A DNA stretch of 64,000 bases, from NCBI GenBank assembly GCA_937876865.1, contig CALEFF010000040.1, positions 62,001-126,000 of the forward strand, in the 5' to 3' direction. This document shows, one piece after another, positions 16,434 to 26,582 of the stretch; position 1 is the first letter of the stretch; the number at the start of each line of letters is the position of its first letter. Under the pieces are notes generated by a model. The model searched no databases. It was given only the letters and a program-made list of their open reading frames with translations, and was not told the origin of the DNA. Both the position numbers and the translations under genes were made by a program. The DNA comes from an uncultured Bacteroidales bacterium (GTDB lineage Bacteria; Bacteroidota; Bacteroidia; Bacteroidales; P3).

Positions 16434-19340
16434 CAAATAACCATTTATTCAGCATCCGCAGGTAGTGGAAAAACATTTAGTCTTGTTGTAGAATACCTTG
16501 AAAAACTATTGGAAAATCCCCTTTCCTACCGTAATATTTTGGCGGTTACCTTTACTAATAAATCGACAAACGAAATGAAAACGAGGATTCTCTCCACTCT
16601 TTATGGATTAGCCACAAATCAATCTTACGCTAAGAATTATTTAGAAAAACTTCAAGAAAAAACACATAAGACTGAGCAAGAAATAAGAAGCAAATCAGAG
16701 GATATTTTAAGAACAATTCTTCACGATTACTCATATTTCAACATAGAAACAATAGATAGTTTTCTTCAAAAAGTACTTAAAAATCTCACAAAAGAAGTTG
16801 GAGTTGGCAGTCGCTTCGATTTAATTTTAGATGAAAGCGATTATTTAGAAAAAGCAATAGAAAAGCTCAACAATTCCGAAGAACTAAAAGACTATGTTAC
16901 AGAGCTAATTGACAAACGCTTAGAAGAGGGCAATAATTGGAATTACAATACAATTTTATTAAAACTTGCCAAAGACCTAAACAAACAAACAATAAGAGAA
17001 AGTTTAAAATCTAAAACCATTAACACAGAAGAAATCTTAAAATATGCCAAAGAGCAAAGAAATATCTACAATAAATTTCTAAAAGAATTACACAAAAAAA
17101 TAAATGACTTTAAAAAAGACTTTCAAGTTGAGGATTTCATAAAAAAAAGTTACATCAACAACGATTATGCCTTAGTAAAGTCTGATTCTCCCTTTTACAA
17201 AAAGCACAGAAAAAAAGGAAGAGAAGAACGATATGATGAAATAGTAGATTTTTTTGATAAAGGACAACACGAAGCCTTTATGGCAAAATTAGAAATTGAC
17301 TCAGTATATGAATACATTCTTTTACCATACATAAAACTCTTTAAAGAAGAAGCCTTAAAAGAAGACAATGTATTTGTTCTCAAAGACACAGCAGGTCTAC
17401 TTGCCGAAATGATAAAAGGAAACGATGTTTCATTTGTTTATGAGAAGATTGGTTCAAGAATAAATCACGTAATGATAGACGAATTTCAAGACACTTCACA
17501 ACTTTCGTGGGAAAACTTTCAATTTATCGCTAATGAATGTAGCAGCAATCAAGGAAGCACAACAATTTTTGGCGACTTAAAACAATCTATCTATCGTTTC
17601 AATGAAGGAGATTGGACAATAATGAACAATCTAATTGAAAAAAACAAAGAAAACATTAAAGAACTTGAAACAAACTACCGAACAGACAAAAACATAATAG
17701 AGTTCAACAACGGATTCTTTAAGACATTATACGAAAATCAAATCTTCAAAACCAAAGTTGAACAAAAAGCAAAAAACAACGAAGACAAAGGACTATTAAG
17801 ATTCAATTTCTTAGAAAAAGCCAAAGACACAGACGTGTTAGACAAAACATTAGAAGAAATAAACTACTATATATCAAAGGGATTCAAACACTCCGACATT
17901 GCACTCTTATTTCGCTCAAACGAAAAACTTGCCTTAACGGCACAATACCTCAAAACCAAAGGCATTACCCCTGTTTCAAGCGAAGCATTCGCTTTTAATT
18001 CCTCTCGTTCGGTAAAAACAATAATTTATTGTTTACGTTTGATTAACAATAACGAAGAAAGAATTGCACAATACTTACTAAACATATATGGACAGAGCGA
18101 AGAAACCCTCAAAAACATAAAATCAATCAATAAAGACAAAGCAAACCTAATAGATATTGTAGATGAAATAATATCTATCTGCAATATAGATAACAAAGAC
18201 ATTTTTATCTCTGCCTTTTACGAACGTTTAATAGAATATTGCCAACAAAAACCTCAACAACTAAGTCTATTTCTAAAATATTGGAACGAAGAATTAAAAG
18301 ATTCTACTATATCCTTAGATGACAATCAAGAAAACTCAAATACAAATGACAAAAAAATAAAATTATTATCAGTACATAAATCAAAAGGATTAGAATTCCC
18401 TATTGTTATAATACCATTTTTTGAATGGAAAATAGTAAACAACATAAATAAACTATGGATTGAGAATATTGATTCAAAAAGTCCAATACAATTATTTAGA
18501 GCAAACCTTAGTGAATTAGAAAAAACAGGTAATACCATCTATCGACAAACAGCACAATTTGAAACAAACGAACAAATAATCGACACATACAATCTTATGT
18601 ATGTTGCTTTCACTCGCGCAAAACACGCTTTAAGTACAATATCTAAGAGTGCAAAAGAAAATTGTTGCAGTAACTATCTTCTCAATTACTTAGAAGAAAA
18701 TGAGTTTTCTACAAATGAAAACGGTTTTTACATAATCGGCAACGAGAATCTAAGTAAAGAAGAAAAAGGAGAAAAAGAAAAAAAGCAAGACATATTCAAT
18801 CACAATGGCGAAAACATAATATCAAAAATTGAAGAAGCCAATTTTTCTAGGCAAGCAGAGATAAAATTCTCTCTTAGCAAGCAAGCACAAGACTATTTTG
18901 ACATTCATCAAAACAATTCCTCAGAAGAAAAAAGAAATCGAGGAATTGCCTTACACAATATTTGCTCTAAAATATACGAAGAAAAAGATTTAGAAGATGT
19001 TTTAGCAAAAATAGAAGACGAATCACTAAAACAAGAAGCCGAAACAATAATTAAGCAAATGTTTTTAGATGCAAAAAAATACGAATGGTTCTCTGGCACA
19101 TATAAAGTCTTGAACGAAAAAGAAGTCCTAAGCAATGAAGAAGTAAAACGAATAGATAGAATAATGTTTGGTAAAGATGAATTAATTATTGTGGATTATA
19201 AATTTACCGAAGATAAAGAAAATCAAAACAAATATCACAAACAATTAAATGAATACAAACAAATAGTTTCTAATATGGGATATAAAAATATTAAAACTTA
19301 TTTGTGGTTTATTGGAAACAAAATTGAGGAGGTAAAATAA
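16428..19340 (+). CDS. AddA-like UvrD-family helicase-nuclease
   Basis: 970-residue UvrD/Rep (SF1A) helicase with a C-terminal nuclease; with the next gene it forms an AddAB-type enzyme that resects double-strand breaks for recombination and degrades foreign linear DNA. Visible motifs: Walker A SASAGSGKT (residues 7-15), TFTNKSTNEMK (Ia), MIDEFQDTSQ (II), FGDLKQSIYRF (III), ETNYRT (IV), LLSVHKSKGLEFP (V) and YNLMYVAFTRAKHAL (VI). The C-terminus has the PD-(D/E)xK end RIDRI then IIVDYKF. Its stop codon overlaps the first base of the next start, so translation is coupled. The start is the first ATG after the phased array. Confidence 0.93.
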   Translation: MRQITIYSASAGSGKTFSLVVEYLEKLLENPLSYRNILAVTFTNKSTNEMKTRILSTLYGLATNQSYAKNYLEKLQEKTHKTEQEIRSKSEDILRTILHDYSYFNIETIDSFLQKVLKNLTKEVGVGSRFDLILDESDYLEKAIEKLNNSEELKDYVTELIDKRLEEGNNWNYNTILLKLAKDLNKQTIRESLKSKTINTEEILKYAKEQRNIYNKFLKELHKKINDFKKDFQVEDFIKKSYINNDYALVKSDSPFYKKHRKKGREERYDEIVDFFDKGQHEAFMAKLEIDSVYEYILLPYIKLFKEEALKEDNVFVLKDTAGLLAEMIKGNDVSFVYEKIGSRINHVMIDEFQDTSQLSWENFQFIANECSSNQGSTTIFGDLKQSIYRFNEGDWTIMNNLIEKNKENIKELETNYRTDKNIIEFNNGFFKTLYENQIFKTKVEQKAKNNEDKGLLRFNFLEKAKDTDVLDKTLEEINYYISKGFKHSDIALLFRSNEKLALTAQYLKTKGITPVSSEAFAFNSSRSVKTIIYCLRLINNNEERIAQYLLNIYGQSEETLKNIKSINKDKANLIDIVDEIISICNIDNKDIFISAFYERLIEYCQQKPQQLSLFLKYWNEELKDSTISLDDNQENSNTNDKKIKLLSVHKSKGLEFPIVIIPFFEWKIVNNINKLWIENIDSKSPIQLFRANLSELEKTGNTIYRQTAQFETNEQIIDTYNLMYVAFTRAKHALSTISKSAKENCCSNYLLNYLEENEFSTNENGFYIIGNENLSKEEKGEKEKKQDIFNHNGENIISKIEEANFSRQAEIKFSLSKQAQDYFDIHQNNSSEEKRNRGIALHNICSKIYEEKDLEDVLAKIEDESLKQEAETIIKQMFLDAKKYEWFSGTYKVLNEKEVLSNEEVKRIDRIMFGKDELIIVDYKFTEDKENQNKYHKQLNEYKQIVSNMGYKNIKTYLWFIGNKIEEVK

Positions 19341-21901
19341 TGTTTTTAGAAAAAGTAGCACAAGACATAAAGAAACATAGCAATGAGTATTTGCTTGATT
19401 TGCAAATATTATTTTCAAACAGAAGAGCAATAAAATATTTTAAAGAAGAATTAAAAAAACAAAGTCAAGAAACCTTTTTTTCTCCTGAATGTAAAAGCAT
19501 CGCAGACTTTGTTGAGCAATATTCTTTACTTAAAGTAGCAGATGAATTTTCTCTTATCTATCAACTATTCCTTTCTTACAAATCCCTTATAGGCGAAAAC
19601 GACAACGAAACCTTTGAGACTTTCTATAATTGGGGCAAAATAATTCTTTCAGACTTTGACGACATTGATAAAAACCTTGTTGATGCAAAACAAGTCTTTC
19701 AACTAATAGAAGAATACAAAGAAATAGAAAACGCTTTTGACTATTTAACACAAGAACAAAAAGATTTGCTAAACAGTTTCTTTACAATTTTCAAAGAAAA
19801 AAGCGAATTAAAATCAAATTTCATTAGAATATGGAATTGTTTAGCAGAAATATATTGCGATTTCAAAGAAAAATTACAACAACAAGGCATAGGATACTCA
19901 GGAATGATTTATAGAGATTTCTTAGACCGCATAAAAAACGGAGAAATCGCTTTTCGCAATCAAAATTTCGCAGTTGTAGGTTTCAATGTCCTTAACAAAT
20001 GTGAAGAAAGCATTTTTAAAATTTTACAAGATAAATATTCTGTGAATTTTTATTGGGATTACGATGAATATTACACTTCTTCCTCTTTGCAAGAAGCAGG
20101 AATCTTTATGAAAGAAAACTTAAAAAATTTCCCTCACAACAAAGATTTTGCAAAAAACGACTTCAATACAATCACTACCAACAAAGAAAAAATAAACATA
20201 ATAAAGACTTCTTTTGACAATGAAAACGCTCACTACATAAAAACTTGGATTAAGAATTTAGAAACAAAGTATAAAGAAGATTTAGAGCAGAATCAAATTG
20301 CTATTATACTTGGAAACGAAAATCTTTTACCTTTTGTAATAAAATCTTTACCAGAAAAAATTAGCGAAAAACCGACCACAGTAAATATTGCAATGGGTTA
20401 TCCTCTTTCAAACATTCCTTTATTCAATGAAATAGAAGAAAAAATAGATGAAATCCAAAAAGAAGAAAAATCCATCATAGAACAAATAGATGAGTTATCT
20501 GATTTCATAAACACAAAAGGCATTTCAGCCTACGAAAACAAAATAAGACAAAGTTGTTTTAGCATAATAAAAATGCTAAACGATTTTAAACGCACTCTTT
20601 CTTTTAACAAGATAGAATTTCTACAAAACAATTTTTTGAAAAAGACCTTACTTTTCTTACTAAGACGTTTACATATTCCTTTTGAGTCTGATGCTGTTGA
20701 TGGATTACAAATAATGGGGTTATTGGAAAGTAGAAATCTTAACTTCAAACACGTGCTTGTCCTTTCAGCAAATGACGAAAACATTCCGAGAGTCAATAAC
20801 ATAAATTCTTTTATTCCTTTTTCGCTAAGAAATGCCTTTGGATTGATTGATCAAAACAAAAAAATTGCAGTCTTTGCTTACTATTTTTACAGATTATTTC
20901 AAAATCGCAAAGATTTAGATTTTGTTTATAGCACCATTGGTTCGGGAGGAAAAATCAAAGAAATGACAAGATTTTTGCTTCAACTAAGACTTGAAAGCAA
21001 AATAGTTTTTGAAGAAAAAACTATTTCAATGCCTTTTGCTGAGCAAAAAGAAATAACGACAGAAAATCTTTTCACAAAAACCGAAGAAGACTTAGAAGCA
21101 CTAAAAAACAAGCCTTTTTCTGCCTCTATGATCAACACTTATTTAGATTGTGAAAGAAAATTCTTTTTCAAATACATCAAAAAATTAGAAAAAATAGAAG
21201 AAAGCGATATTTCTTACTTAGCATTTGGTAATCTTTTCCATAAATCAGCAGAATTTTTTGTTGCCTCAGATTATAAAGCCCCTACTGATGAGTGTATAAA
21301 CAAAGGTTTTCAACAGCTAAAAGAAGAAGAAAAAGCAATCATCACACAATCGGCAAAAGACACCTGCACAAAATACCTACAATCCTTAGAAAAATATTAT
21401 AAGAGTAATAATAAATTCCTAAAAGCCGAAGAAAAAATAAAAGAAGTTAAAGTTCATTTAAAAGACTTGACAGTAGAGCTCTACGGAATCATAGACCGTA
21501 TTGACAAAACCCCTAACGGGGATTACGTTGTGATTGATTACAAAACAAGTAAAAGCAGAAAAGAATTTGATAACAACATAGAAAATTTATTCAATAGCGA
21601 GTTAAAAGATAAAAGAAACACCTATGCTTTGCAAATTCTTTTTTATGCTTATTTACTACAACGAAAAGGTCGCAATGTAATAGACACTCAATTGATTTAT
21701 CCTCACTTGCTTCAAAAAAATCCTTCTTGCACTGTTTCAGAATACAACAATGCTATTCACAATGAATATGAAGAGCATTTAAAGGCTTGTTTAGAAGAAA
21801 TTTTCGACAAAGAAAAGGATTGGAATAGCACAAAAAATTGTAAATATTGCGATTACACAGAAATTTGTAGTAATTTTGAAGACTCAAACGAAGAAGAATA
21901 A
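19340..21901 (+). CDS. AddB-like PD-(D/E)xK nuclease subunit
   Basis: 853 residues, partner of the preceding helicase. The C-terminal nuclease domain has GIIDRIDKTPNGDYVVIDYK (catalytic Asp, then Asp-x-Lys). The four cysteines of the iron-sulphur staple found in AddB are present: one in YLDCERKFFFKYI and three in CKYCDYTEIC at the very end. The N-terminal part is a degenerate helicase fold without Walker residues. The Bacteroidota version is shorter than the 1,150-residue Bacillus AddB. It begins on the last base of the previous gene. Confidence 0.92.
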   Translation: MFLEKVAQDIKKHSNEYLLDLQILFSNRRAIKYFKEELKKQSQETFFSPECKSIADFVEQYSLLKVADEFSLIYQLFLSYKSLIGENDNETFETFYNWGKIILSDFDDIDKNLVDAKQVFQLIEEYKEIENAFDYLTQEQKDLLNSFFTIFKEKSELKSNFIRIWNCLAEIYCDFKEKLQQQGIGYSGMIYRDFLDRIKNGEIAFRNQNFAVVGFNVLNKCEESIFKILQDKYSVNFYWDYDEYYTSSSLQEAGIFMKENLKNFPHNKDFAKNDFNTITTNKEKINIIKTSFDNENAHYIKTWIKNLETKYKEDLEQNQIAIILGNENLLPFVIKSLPEKISEKPTTVNIAMGYPLSNIPLFNEIEEKIDEIQKEEKSIIEQIDELSDFINTKGISAYENKIRQSCFSIIKMLNDFKRTLSFNKIEFLQNNFLKKTLLFLLRRLHIPFESDAVDGLQIMGLLESRNLNFKHVLVLSANDENIPRVNNINSFIPFSLRNAFGLIDQNKKIAVFAYYFYRLFQNRKDLDFVYSTIGSGGKIKEMTRFLLQLRLESKIVFEEKTISMPFAEQKEITTENLFTKTEEDLEALKNKPFSASMINTYLDCERKFFFKYIKKLEKIEESDISYLAFGNLFHKSAEFFVASDYKAPTDECINKGFQQLKEEEKAIITQSAKDTCTKYLQSLEKYYKSNNKFLKAEEKIKEVKVHLKDLTVELYGIIDRIDKTPNGDYVVIDYKTSKSRKEFDNNIENLFNSELKDKRNTYALQILFYAYLLQRKGRNVIDTQLIYPHLLQKNPSCTVSEYNNAIHNEYEEHLKACLEEIFDKEKDWNSTKNCKYCDYTEICSNFEDSNEEE

Positions 21902-21909
21902 TAGAAATA

Positions 21910-23151
21910 ATGATAAATTTTGAGTCTTTTCAATTAGAAAATGGATTGAGAGTAGTGTTTAATCAAGACAAAAACACTACTCTTGTTGCTGTTAATTTGC
22001 TATATGAAATTGGAGCAAAGCACGAAGATGATGATGCAACAGGTTTTGCTCATCTTTTTGAGCATTTAATGTTTTCGGGTAGTAAAAACTTTGAAAATTA
22101 CGACCAAATAGTTGAACGATTAGGTGGAGAAAGTAACGCTTTTACTAATAACGACATCACAAACTATTATCTAAGCGTGCCAAACATTTATTTGCAATAC
22201 GCTTTGGACTTAGAGGCCGACAGAATGCAAAACTTAAACCTCAACGAAAAGAGTTTAGAGGTACAAAAAAGCGTTGTGATAGAGGAATTCAAACAAAGAT
22301 ACATAAATCAGCCTTACGGAGATTTGTGGAAAGAGATAAGACAACTTTCTTTCACGCTTCACCCCTATCAACATCAAACAATAGGAAAATGTATTGAACA
22401 CATAGAAAACGTAAGCCTTGAAAGAGCAAAACAATTCTATGAAAACTACTATACTCCCTCAAATGCAATTCTTGCAATCTCAGGAAATGTAGAGTTAAGT
22501 GAATTAAAAACAATGGTAGAAAACTCCTTTGGAAAAATCCCTTGCAAAAAAACAATTAAGAAAGTCTACTCTTGTGAGCCTAAGCAAAGAGAGAATCGCA
22601 AGAAAACAGTCAAAGCCGATGTGCCTGCTAACTTAATTTGCATCATTTTTCAAATGGGCGGACGTCTAAGCGAAGATTATTACAAATACGACTTAATTTC
22701 CGATGTGCTTTCTAATGGAAAAAGCACACGTTTGTATAATAGTTTGGTTGTAAATCAAAAATTATTTACCGAAATCAACGCTTTCATCACAGGAGAAGAC
22801 GATTGCGGACTTTTTGTCGTTACAGGAAAATATAGAGATGGCGTAAGCATAGAGCAAGGTGAAGAAGCGATTTGGAAAGAGTTGAAATCAATGCAAGAAA
22901 ATATGATAACCGAAAACGAATTGCAAAAGATGAAAAACAAAAACGATGCAAACTCTACTTTCGGCAACATAAAAGCCTTAGACAAAGCAATGAATCTTGC
23001 TTATTTTACTCACCTTGACGGAAAAACCTCTTTAATAAATCAAGAAAGAGAGCAATACAACAAAGTAAGTCTTGAAGATTTGCAAACGCTTGCAAACAAC
23101 CTGTTCAACAACACAAATTATTCAACATTGTATTATTTAAAAAATAAATAA
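21910..23151 (+). CDS. M16-family zinc metallopeptidase
   Basis: 413 residues, one pitrilysin/insulinase-type unit of two domains. The inverted zinc motif HLFEH is at about residues 48-52 (FAHLFEHLMFSGS) with the distal Glu in VVIEEFKQRY, so this is an active subunit. No signal peptide is present, which suggests a cytoplasmic enzyme. Many M16 proteins work as active/inactive pairs, and no second subunit is adjacent. It follows the AddB-like gene by 8 bases and is followed by a sugar transporter 2 bases later, so all four are probably cotranscribed. Confidence 0.93.
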   Translation: MINFESFQLENGLRVVFNQDKNTTLVAVNLLYEIGAKHEDDDATGFAHLFEHLMFSGSKNFENYDQIVERLGGESNAFTNNDITNYYLSVPNIYLQYALDLEADRMQNLNLNEKSLEVQKSVVIEEFKQRYINQPYGDLWKEIRQLSFTLHPYQHQTIGKCIEHIENVSLERAKQFYENYYTPSNAILAISGNVELSELKTMVENSFGKIPCKKTIKKVYSCEPKQRENRKKTVKADVPANLICIIFQMGGRLSEDYYKYDLISDVLSNGKSTRLYNSLVVNQKLFTEINAFITGEDDCGLFVVTGKYRDGVSIEQGEEAIWKELKSMQENMITENELQKMKNKNDANSTFGNIKALDKAMNLAYFTHLDGKTSLINQEREQYNKVSLEDLQTLANNLFNNTNYSTLYYLKNK

Positions 23152-23153
23152 AA

Positions 23154-24539
23154 ATGACAACAAGTTTAAAAAAAGGGCAAAACATAATGCCTATGATTTC
23201 AATTACAATCCTCTTTTTTATGTGGGGATTCATTACTTCTTTGAACGATATTTTGATTCCTTTTCTTAAAGAAATCTATTCCCTTTCTCACTTCGAGGCA
23301 AACATCGTTCAATTCGCATTTTTTATTGCTTATTTCGTAGGAGCATTTGCTTTCTACATTCTTTCCTTGAAAAAGAAAGACCCTATTAGCAAATGGGGCT
23401 ACAAAACAACAATTGTAATAGGACTTGTTATATCTTCTATTGCTTGTTCGTTGTTTGCCTTTGCTGCTTACAAGGCTTTGAGTTTTGCTATCTTCCTTTG
23501 CACCTTGTTTTGCTTAGGTTTAGGACTTACTTTCTTGCAAATTGCAGCTAATCCTTTTGTTGCAATCATTGGAGAGCCTCAAACTGCTTCTTCTCGTTTG
23601 AATCTTTCTCAGGCATTCAACTCTTTGGGTACTACCTTAGGACCTGCCTTAGGTGGTTATTTGATTTTCACAATGTTTAAGCCAGAAGAAAATCAAGGTC
23701 CTTCAACCGTAGTTATTCCTTACTTGGTTTTAGCAGGACTTTTATTGCTTGTTGCAATTTTTATCTACTTTTCTAAAATCAACACAACAATTGAAGAAGA
23801 AACATCAGTAAGTAAGAAAACTTCTATTTGGTCTAAGCCTTACACAATACTTGGTGCCTTAGGTATTTTCTTCTATGTAGGAGCAGAAGTAGCAGTTGGC
23901 AGCAACATTGTTTCGTATTTGAAAGAGAATTACAATATGGAAGAAAGTCTTGCTTCGGCATATCTTTCTTATTATTGGGGTGGAGCGATGATAGGACGTT
24001 TTCTTGGTTCGGTTTCTTTGAGTAGTTTAAAGATAGAAAAGAAATTGCTTTATATGTTATTGCTTGCCGCAACAGGATTTGCAGTAATATTCTTTATAAA
24101 CAATTCTTTGCATGGTTTAAGTTTTGAAAAGGTTTGGATTTTCTTGTTGTTTATCGCTTTGAACTTTATTGGTTTGTTTATTGGCAAGGGAAAAACTGCT
24201 CGCAGCTTAGCAATTTTTGCTTTTGTTAATGTTTGCTTGATTGTTTTAAGCCTTTCTATCAATTCTCCTTTGGTGATTTGGACTTTACTTGCGATAGGGT
24301 TGTTTAATTCTATTATGTGGTCAAATGTTTTCACCCTTGCAATTGACGGATTGAAAGAACAAACCTCACAAGTCTCTTCAATGTTGATTATGATGATAGT
24401 CGGAGGAGCAGTACTTCCTCCTTTACAAGGACTTTTAGCCGATGCAACAAACATAAGCATTTCTTTCCTAATCCCGATGGTGTCTTACGCTTATTTATTC
24501 TTCTATGGAATTAAGGGATTCAAAATAGGGAAAAAATAA
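23154..24539 (+). CDS. Sugar MFS transporter of the FucP/GluP family
   Basis: 461 residues with about 12 membrane segments. The family signature is at the N-terminus (FFMWGFITSLNDILIPFLK, where the Asn-Asp of TSLND is typical of FucP/GluP) and in FLQIAANPFVAIIG and NLSQAFNSLGTTLGP. Members are proton-linked importers of fucose, glucose, galactose or GlcNAc. The substrate cannot be read from the sequence. It closes the addA-addB-M16 group and ends just before the phased array of module 2. Confidence 0.92.
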   Translation: MTTSLKKGQNIMPMISITILFFMWGFITSLNDILIPFLKEIYSLSHFEANIVQFAFFIAYFVGAFAFYILSLKKKDPISKWGYKTTIVIGLVISSIACSLFAFAAYKALSFAIFLCTLFCLGLGLTFLQIAANPFVAIIGEPQTASSRLNLSQAFNSLGTTLGPALGGYLIFTMFKPEENQGPSTVVIPYLVLAGLLLLVAIFIYFSKINTTIEEETSVSKKTSIWSKPYTILGALGIFFYVGAEVAVGSNIVSYLKENYNMEESLASAYLSYYWGGAMIGRFLGSVSLSSLKIEKKLLYMLLLAATGFAVIFFINNSLHGLSFEKVWIFLLFIALNFIGLFIGKGKTARSLAIFAFVNVCLIVLSLSINSPLVIWTLLAIGLFNSIMWSNVFTLAIDGLKEQTSQVSSMLIMMIVGGAVLPPLQGLLADATNISISFLIPMVSYAYLFFYGIKGFKIGKK

Positions 24540-24546
24540 GCCTTAA

Positions 24547-24714
24547 ACTCTTGAAAAAAAGTCTTTGTTTTTTTTATTTTTTTCTTTGATTTTTTTAATT
24601 TTTTCTTTGAAATATTTTGAAAAATCAAAGACTTTTTTTTGAGCTTTCTTGTACTAAAAAAATATCTCTTAGGTTCGGTAAATCCTTCCTAAGAGATATT
24701 TTGTTTTTTCTTTG
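24547..24714 (-). repeat. 21-base phased C-NNN-G array, module 2
   Basis: On the minus strand boxes begin at 24714 (CAAAG), 24693 (CTTAG), 24672 (CTAAG), 24651 (CAAGA, imperfect), 24630 (CTTTG), 24609, 24588 and 24567 (CAAAG): eight boxes, each exactly 21 bases apart, in the same order as in module 1. The box pair 24630/24588 can form a stem extended by A/T pairs, as its counterpart does in module 1. Confidence 0.85.
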
Positions 24715-24720
24715 TTTTAT
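24556..24720 (-). repeat. Conserved 3' tail, module 2 copy
   Basis: Inverted copy of 9526-9690. It starts 25 bases after the stop of the module 2 barrel gene. Only two of the first 76 bases differ from the other copy. Confidence 0.9.
24656..24700 (-). terminator. Terminator of module 2
   Basis: On the minus strand the stem AATATCTCTTAGG (24700-24688) pairs with CCTAAGAGATATT (24673-24661), followed by a T run. It is the same hairpin as at 9546, with loop changes only. Confidence 0.88.
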
Positions 24721-24744
24721 TTCAAATGTCTTTCTTCTCTTTCT

Positions 24745-25449
24745 TTAAAAGAATACAGATACTCCGAACATAAGGCGATTTATTCCTTCATCAAAGCTAT
24801 TAGAGAAGTCATAATCAATAGCTGAATTAACATATTTGTAATTTGTATTTCCTAATAAAGGTAAGAAATAAGATACATTTAATTGGAATCTATGTTTTGC
24901 TTTGATTTCTATTCCTGCTCTTAGTGCAAAATCAAGTGTTAATGGATTTTCAAAACTTAAATATTCAGTTTGAGAAATAGCTGTATTATATTCTGGTAGG
25001 GGTGTTTCAATATGATGTAGTTCTTTTTCTTTTGTTAAGTAGAATGAGGCATTTGCTCCTGCTGCTGCAAGAAAATTAACTTTGTTTGTAATTGGTAGTC
25101 TATAATTTACAAGTATAGGAAGGCTTAATGTATGAATAGAGTAATTGTCTTCTATACTTGTTATTGGGTTATTAATAGTTAATAAATGATTTGTATATCC
25201 TGGCTCTGCGGTTAATGAAAAGGTATTCTTCTTGTTTAACATGTATTCGTATTTGAATGCAATATCAAATGCAACTGCACTTTTCAAATCGGTAACACCA
25301 CGATCTATTACTTCAACATAGTCTTTTCCCATTGGAAAACTTCCAAAATTAAAAGTTAAACCAAAGTTGTGCTTTTTTAAATCTTCTTGTTGAGCAAACA
25401 TTGTGCAACACAACATAATTCCTACAAGTGTTAAAAATGTTTTTTTCAT
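24745..25449 (-). CDS. Outer-membrane beta-barrel protein, module 2
   Basis: 234 residues with a signal peptide (MKKTFLTLVGIMLCCTMFAQ). After KKHNFGLTFNFG it has repeated amphipathic strands and ends in LMFGVSVFF, the usual C-terminal aromatic strand. Counterpart of the barrel at 8739: the post-signal KKHNFG and the ending are shared, the middle is much changed, and the protein is 25 residues shorter. Cotranscribed with the lipoprotein 29 bases upstream. Probably an outer-membrane porin-like barrel; no ligand is evident. Confidence 0.85.
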   Translation of the reverse strand: MKKTFLTLVGIMLCCTMFAQQEDLKKHNFGLTFNFGSFPMGKDYVEVIDRGVTDLKSAVAFDIAFKYEYMLNKKNTFSLTAEPGYTNHLLTINNPITSIEDNYSIHTLSLPILVNYRLPITNKVNFLAAAGANASFYLTKEKELHHIETPLPEYNTAISQTEYLSFENPLTLDFALRAGIEIKAKHRFQLNVSYFLPLLGNTNYKYVNSAIDYDFSNSFDEGINRLMFGVSVFF

Positions 25450-25478
25450 ACTTTTATTTGTTTTTTGTTAAAATATTA

Positions 25479-26582
25479 CTAATAATTCATGTCAAATTCT
25501 ATTGTTCTATTGTTGTTACATTTTACTTTAATATGATTTTGAACTCCTCCGCTTAATCTTGGTAAGTTGTTGTAATCATTATAATGAGTTATTGAATTAT
25601 TCCAATTATAATCAGTTTCATATACTCCTACTAAGTGTCCTGTTGGGGCTGCTTTATGAGCGTATGTAACAGAAGAACATCTATCTACAATTTCAAGTAT
25701 ATCATCTCTATTCCAAGAATGCATTCCCTCAACAATTGTTCCATAGTCATTTATTCTAAATCCCTCTACTATATTTCCTGAAAATCTCCAATAGTGCTCT
25801 ATATTTCTTGCTTTATGTCCTATATAAAAAAGTCCACATACTTTTTTTGCAACTTGTATTTCTGTAACGAATGAGGTCGCGTATAAATTGTCAGCTGCTT
25901 CAATCTGTTTAAATCTATTAGTTAATACAACTTTAAATGTTCCATTTGTTTTGTATGCTGATTTTACTACGTCTTTTTCTGTAAAATTTTTGTAAACTTT
26001 TATTTTTAATGTTGAATCACTATCATTTACTCTATCTAAGTATGAAATTTTACTTGCGTCTCCGTCTTCTATTATTTTTGTTTCATTTTTCTTGAATTGA
26101 TATATTTTATCTCCAACTTTTACTATTGATTTTCTATTCAAAACTTTTGCATAGTTTGGGTTTGCGTTTGGTAATTCAAGTAATCCTCCTCCTTCTAATG
26201 TATCTGTTATAAGTATGTCTGAGTACATATCGTGTATTGCTGATGTTGTTCTTGGCATTTTAGTTAGTTCTTCTACTGTTAAATTTTCGTAGGGTTTTAG
26301 TAATTCTTCTTCTGCAAGTGTTATTTCTTCGTAGATTCTATCTATGGAAACGAATCCTTTGCTTTCTTCTTCTTTTATTTGTTCTTCATAAGTCATTTGA
26401 GATATTTCTTCGACTTTTTTCTCTAATTCTTCAAATGAGGCAAAGGTTAAAAATTTATCTGTTGATAGTTGTGTGATTGTTTTTTTGCCAACAAATTCGT
26501 CTGTTTCATAATTTGTTTCTTCACATGCCACAAATGGCAACATAAGCATTAATAATGCTAAACGTTTTACTATTTTTGTCAT
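25479..26582 (-). CDS. Secreted lipoprotein, module 2
   Basis: 367 residues with a lipoprotein signal whose lipobox ends at Cys20 (FVAC). Counterpart of the module 1 lipoprotein by position, leader, KR-x-ALL start and acidic post-Cys segment. Residues about 45-90 are rich in Glu and predicted helical. The C-terminal third, with HKARNIEHYWRFSGN, a stretch near HSWNRDDILEIVDRC and HLVGVYETDYNW, resembles no family that I know. Surface exposure is likely because an acidic stretch follows the lipid-bearing Cys (inference). Confidence 0.84.
   Translation of the reverse strand: MTKIVKRLALLMLMLPFVACEETNYETDEFVGKKTITQLSTDKFLTFASFEELEKKVEEISQMTYEEQIKEEESKGFVSIDRIYEEITLAEEELLKPYENLTVEELTKMPRTTSAIHDMYSDILITDTLEGGGLLELPNANPNYAKVLNRKSIVKVGDKIYQFKKNETKIIEDGDASKISYLDRVNDSDSTLKIKVYKNFTEKDVVKSAYKTNGTFKVVLTNRFKQIEAADNLYATSFVTEIQVAKKVCGLFYIGHKARNIEHYWRFSGNIVEGFRINDYGTIVEGMHSWNRDDILEIVDRCSSVTYAHKAAPTGHLVGVYETDYNWNNSITHYNDYNNLPRLSGGVQNHIKVKCNNNRTIEFDMNY

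Noticed and set aside
24050..24460. 136-codon minus-strand frame over the MFS transporter
   Set aside because: Antisense shadow of membrane-helix codons; no start context or promoter.
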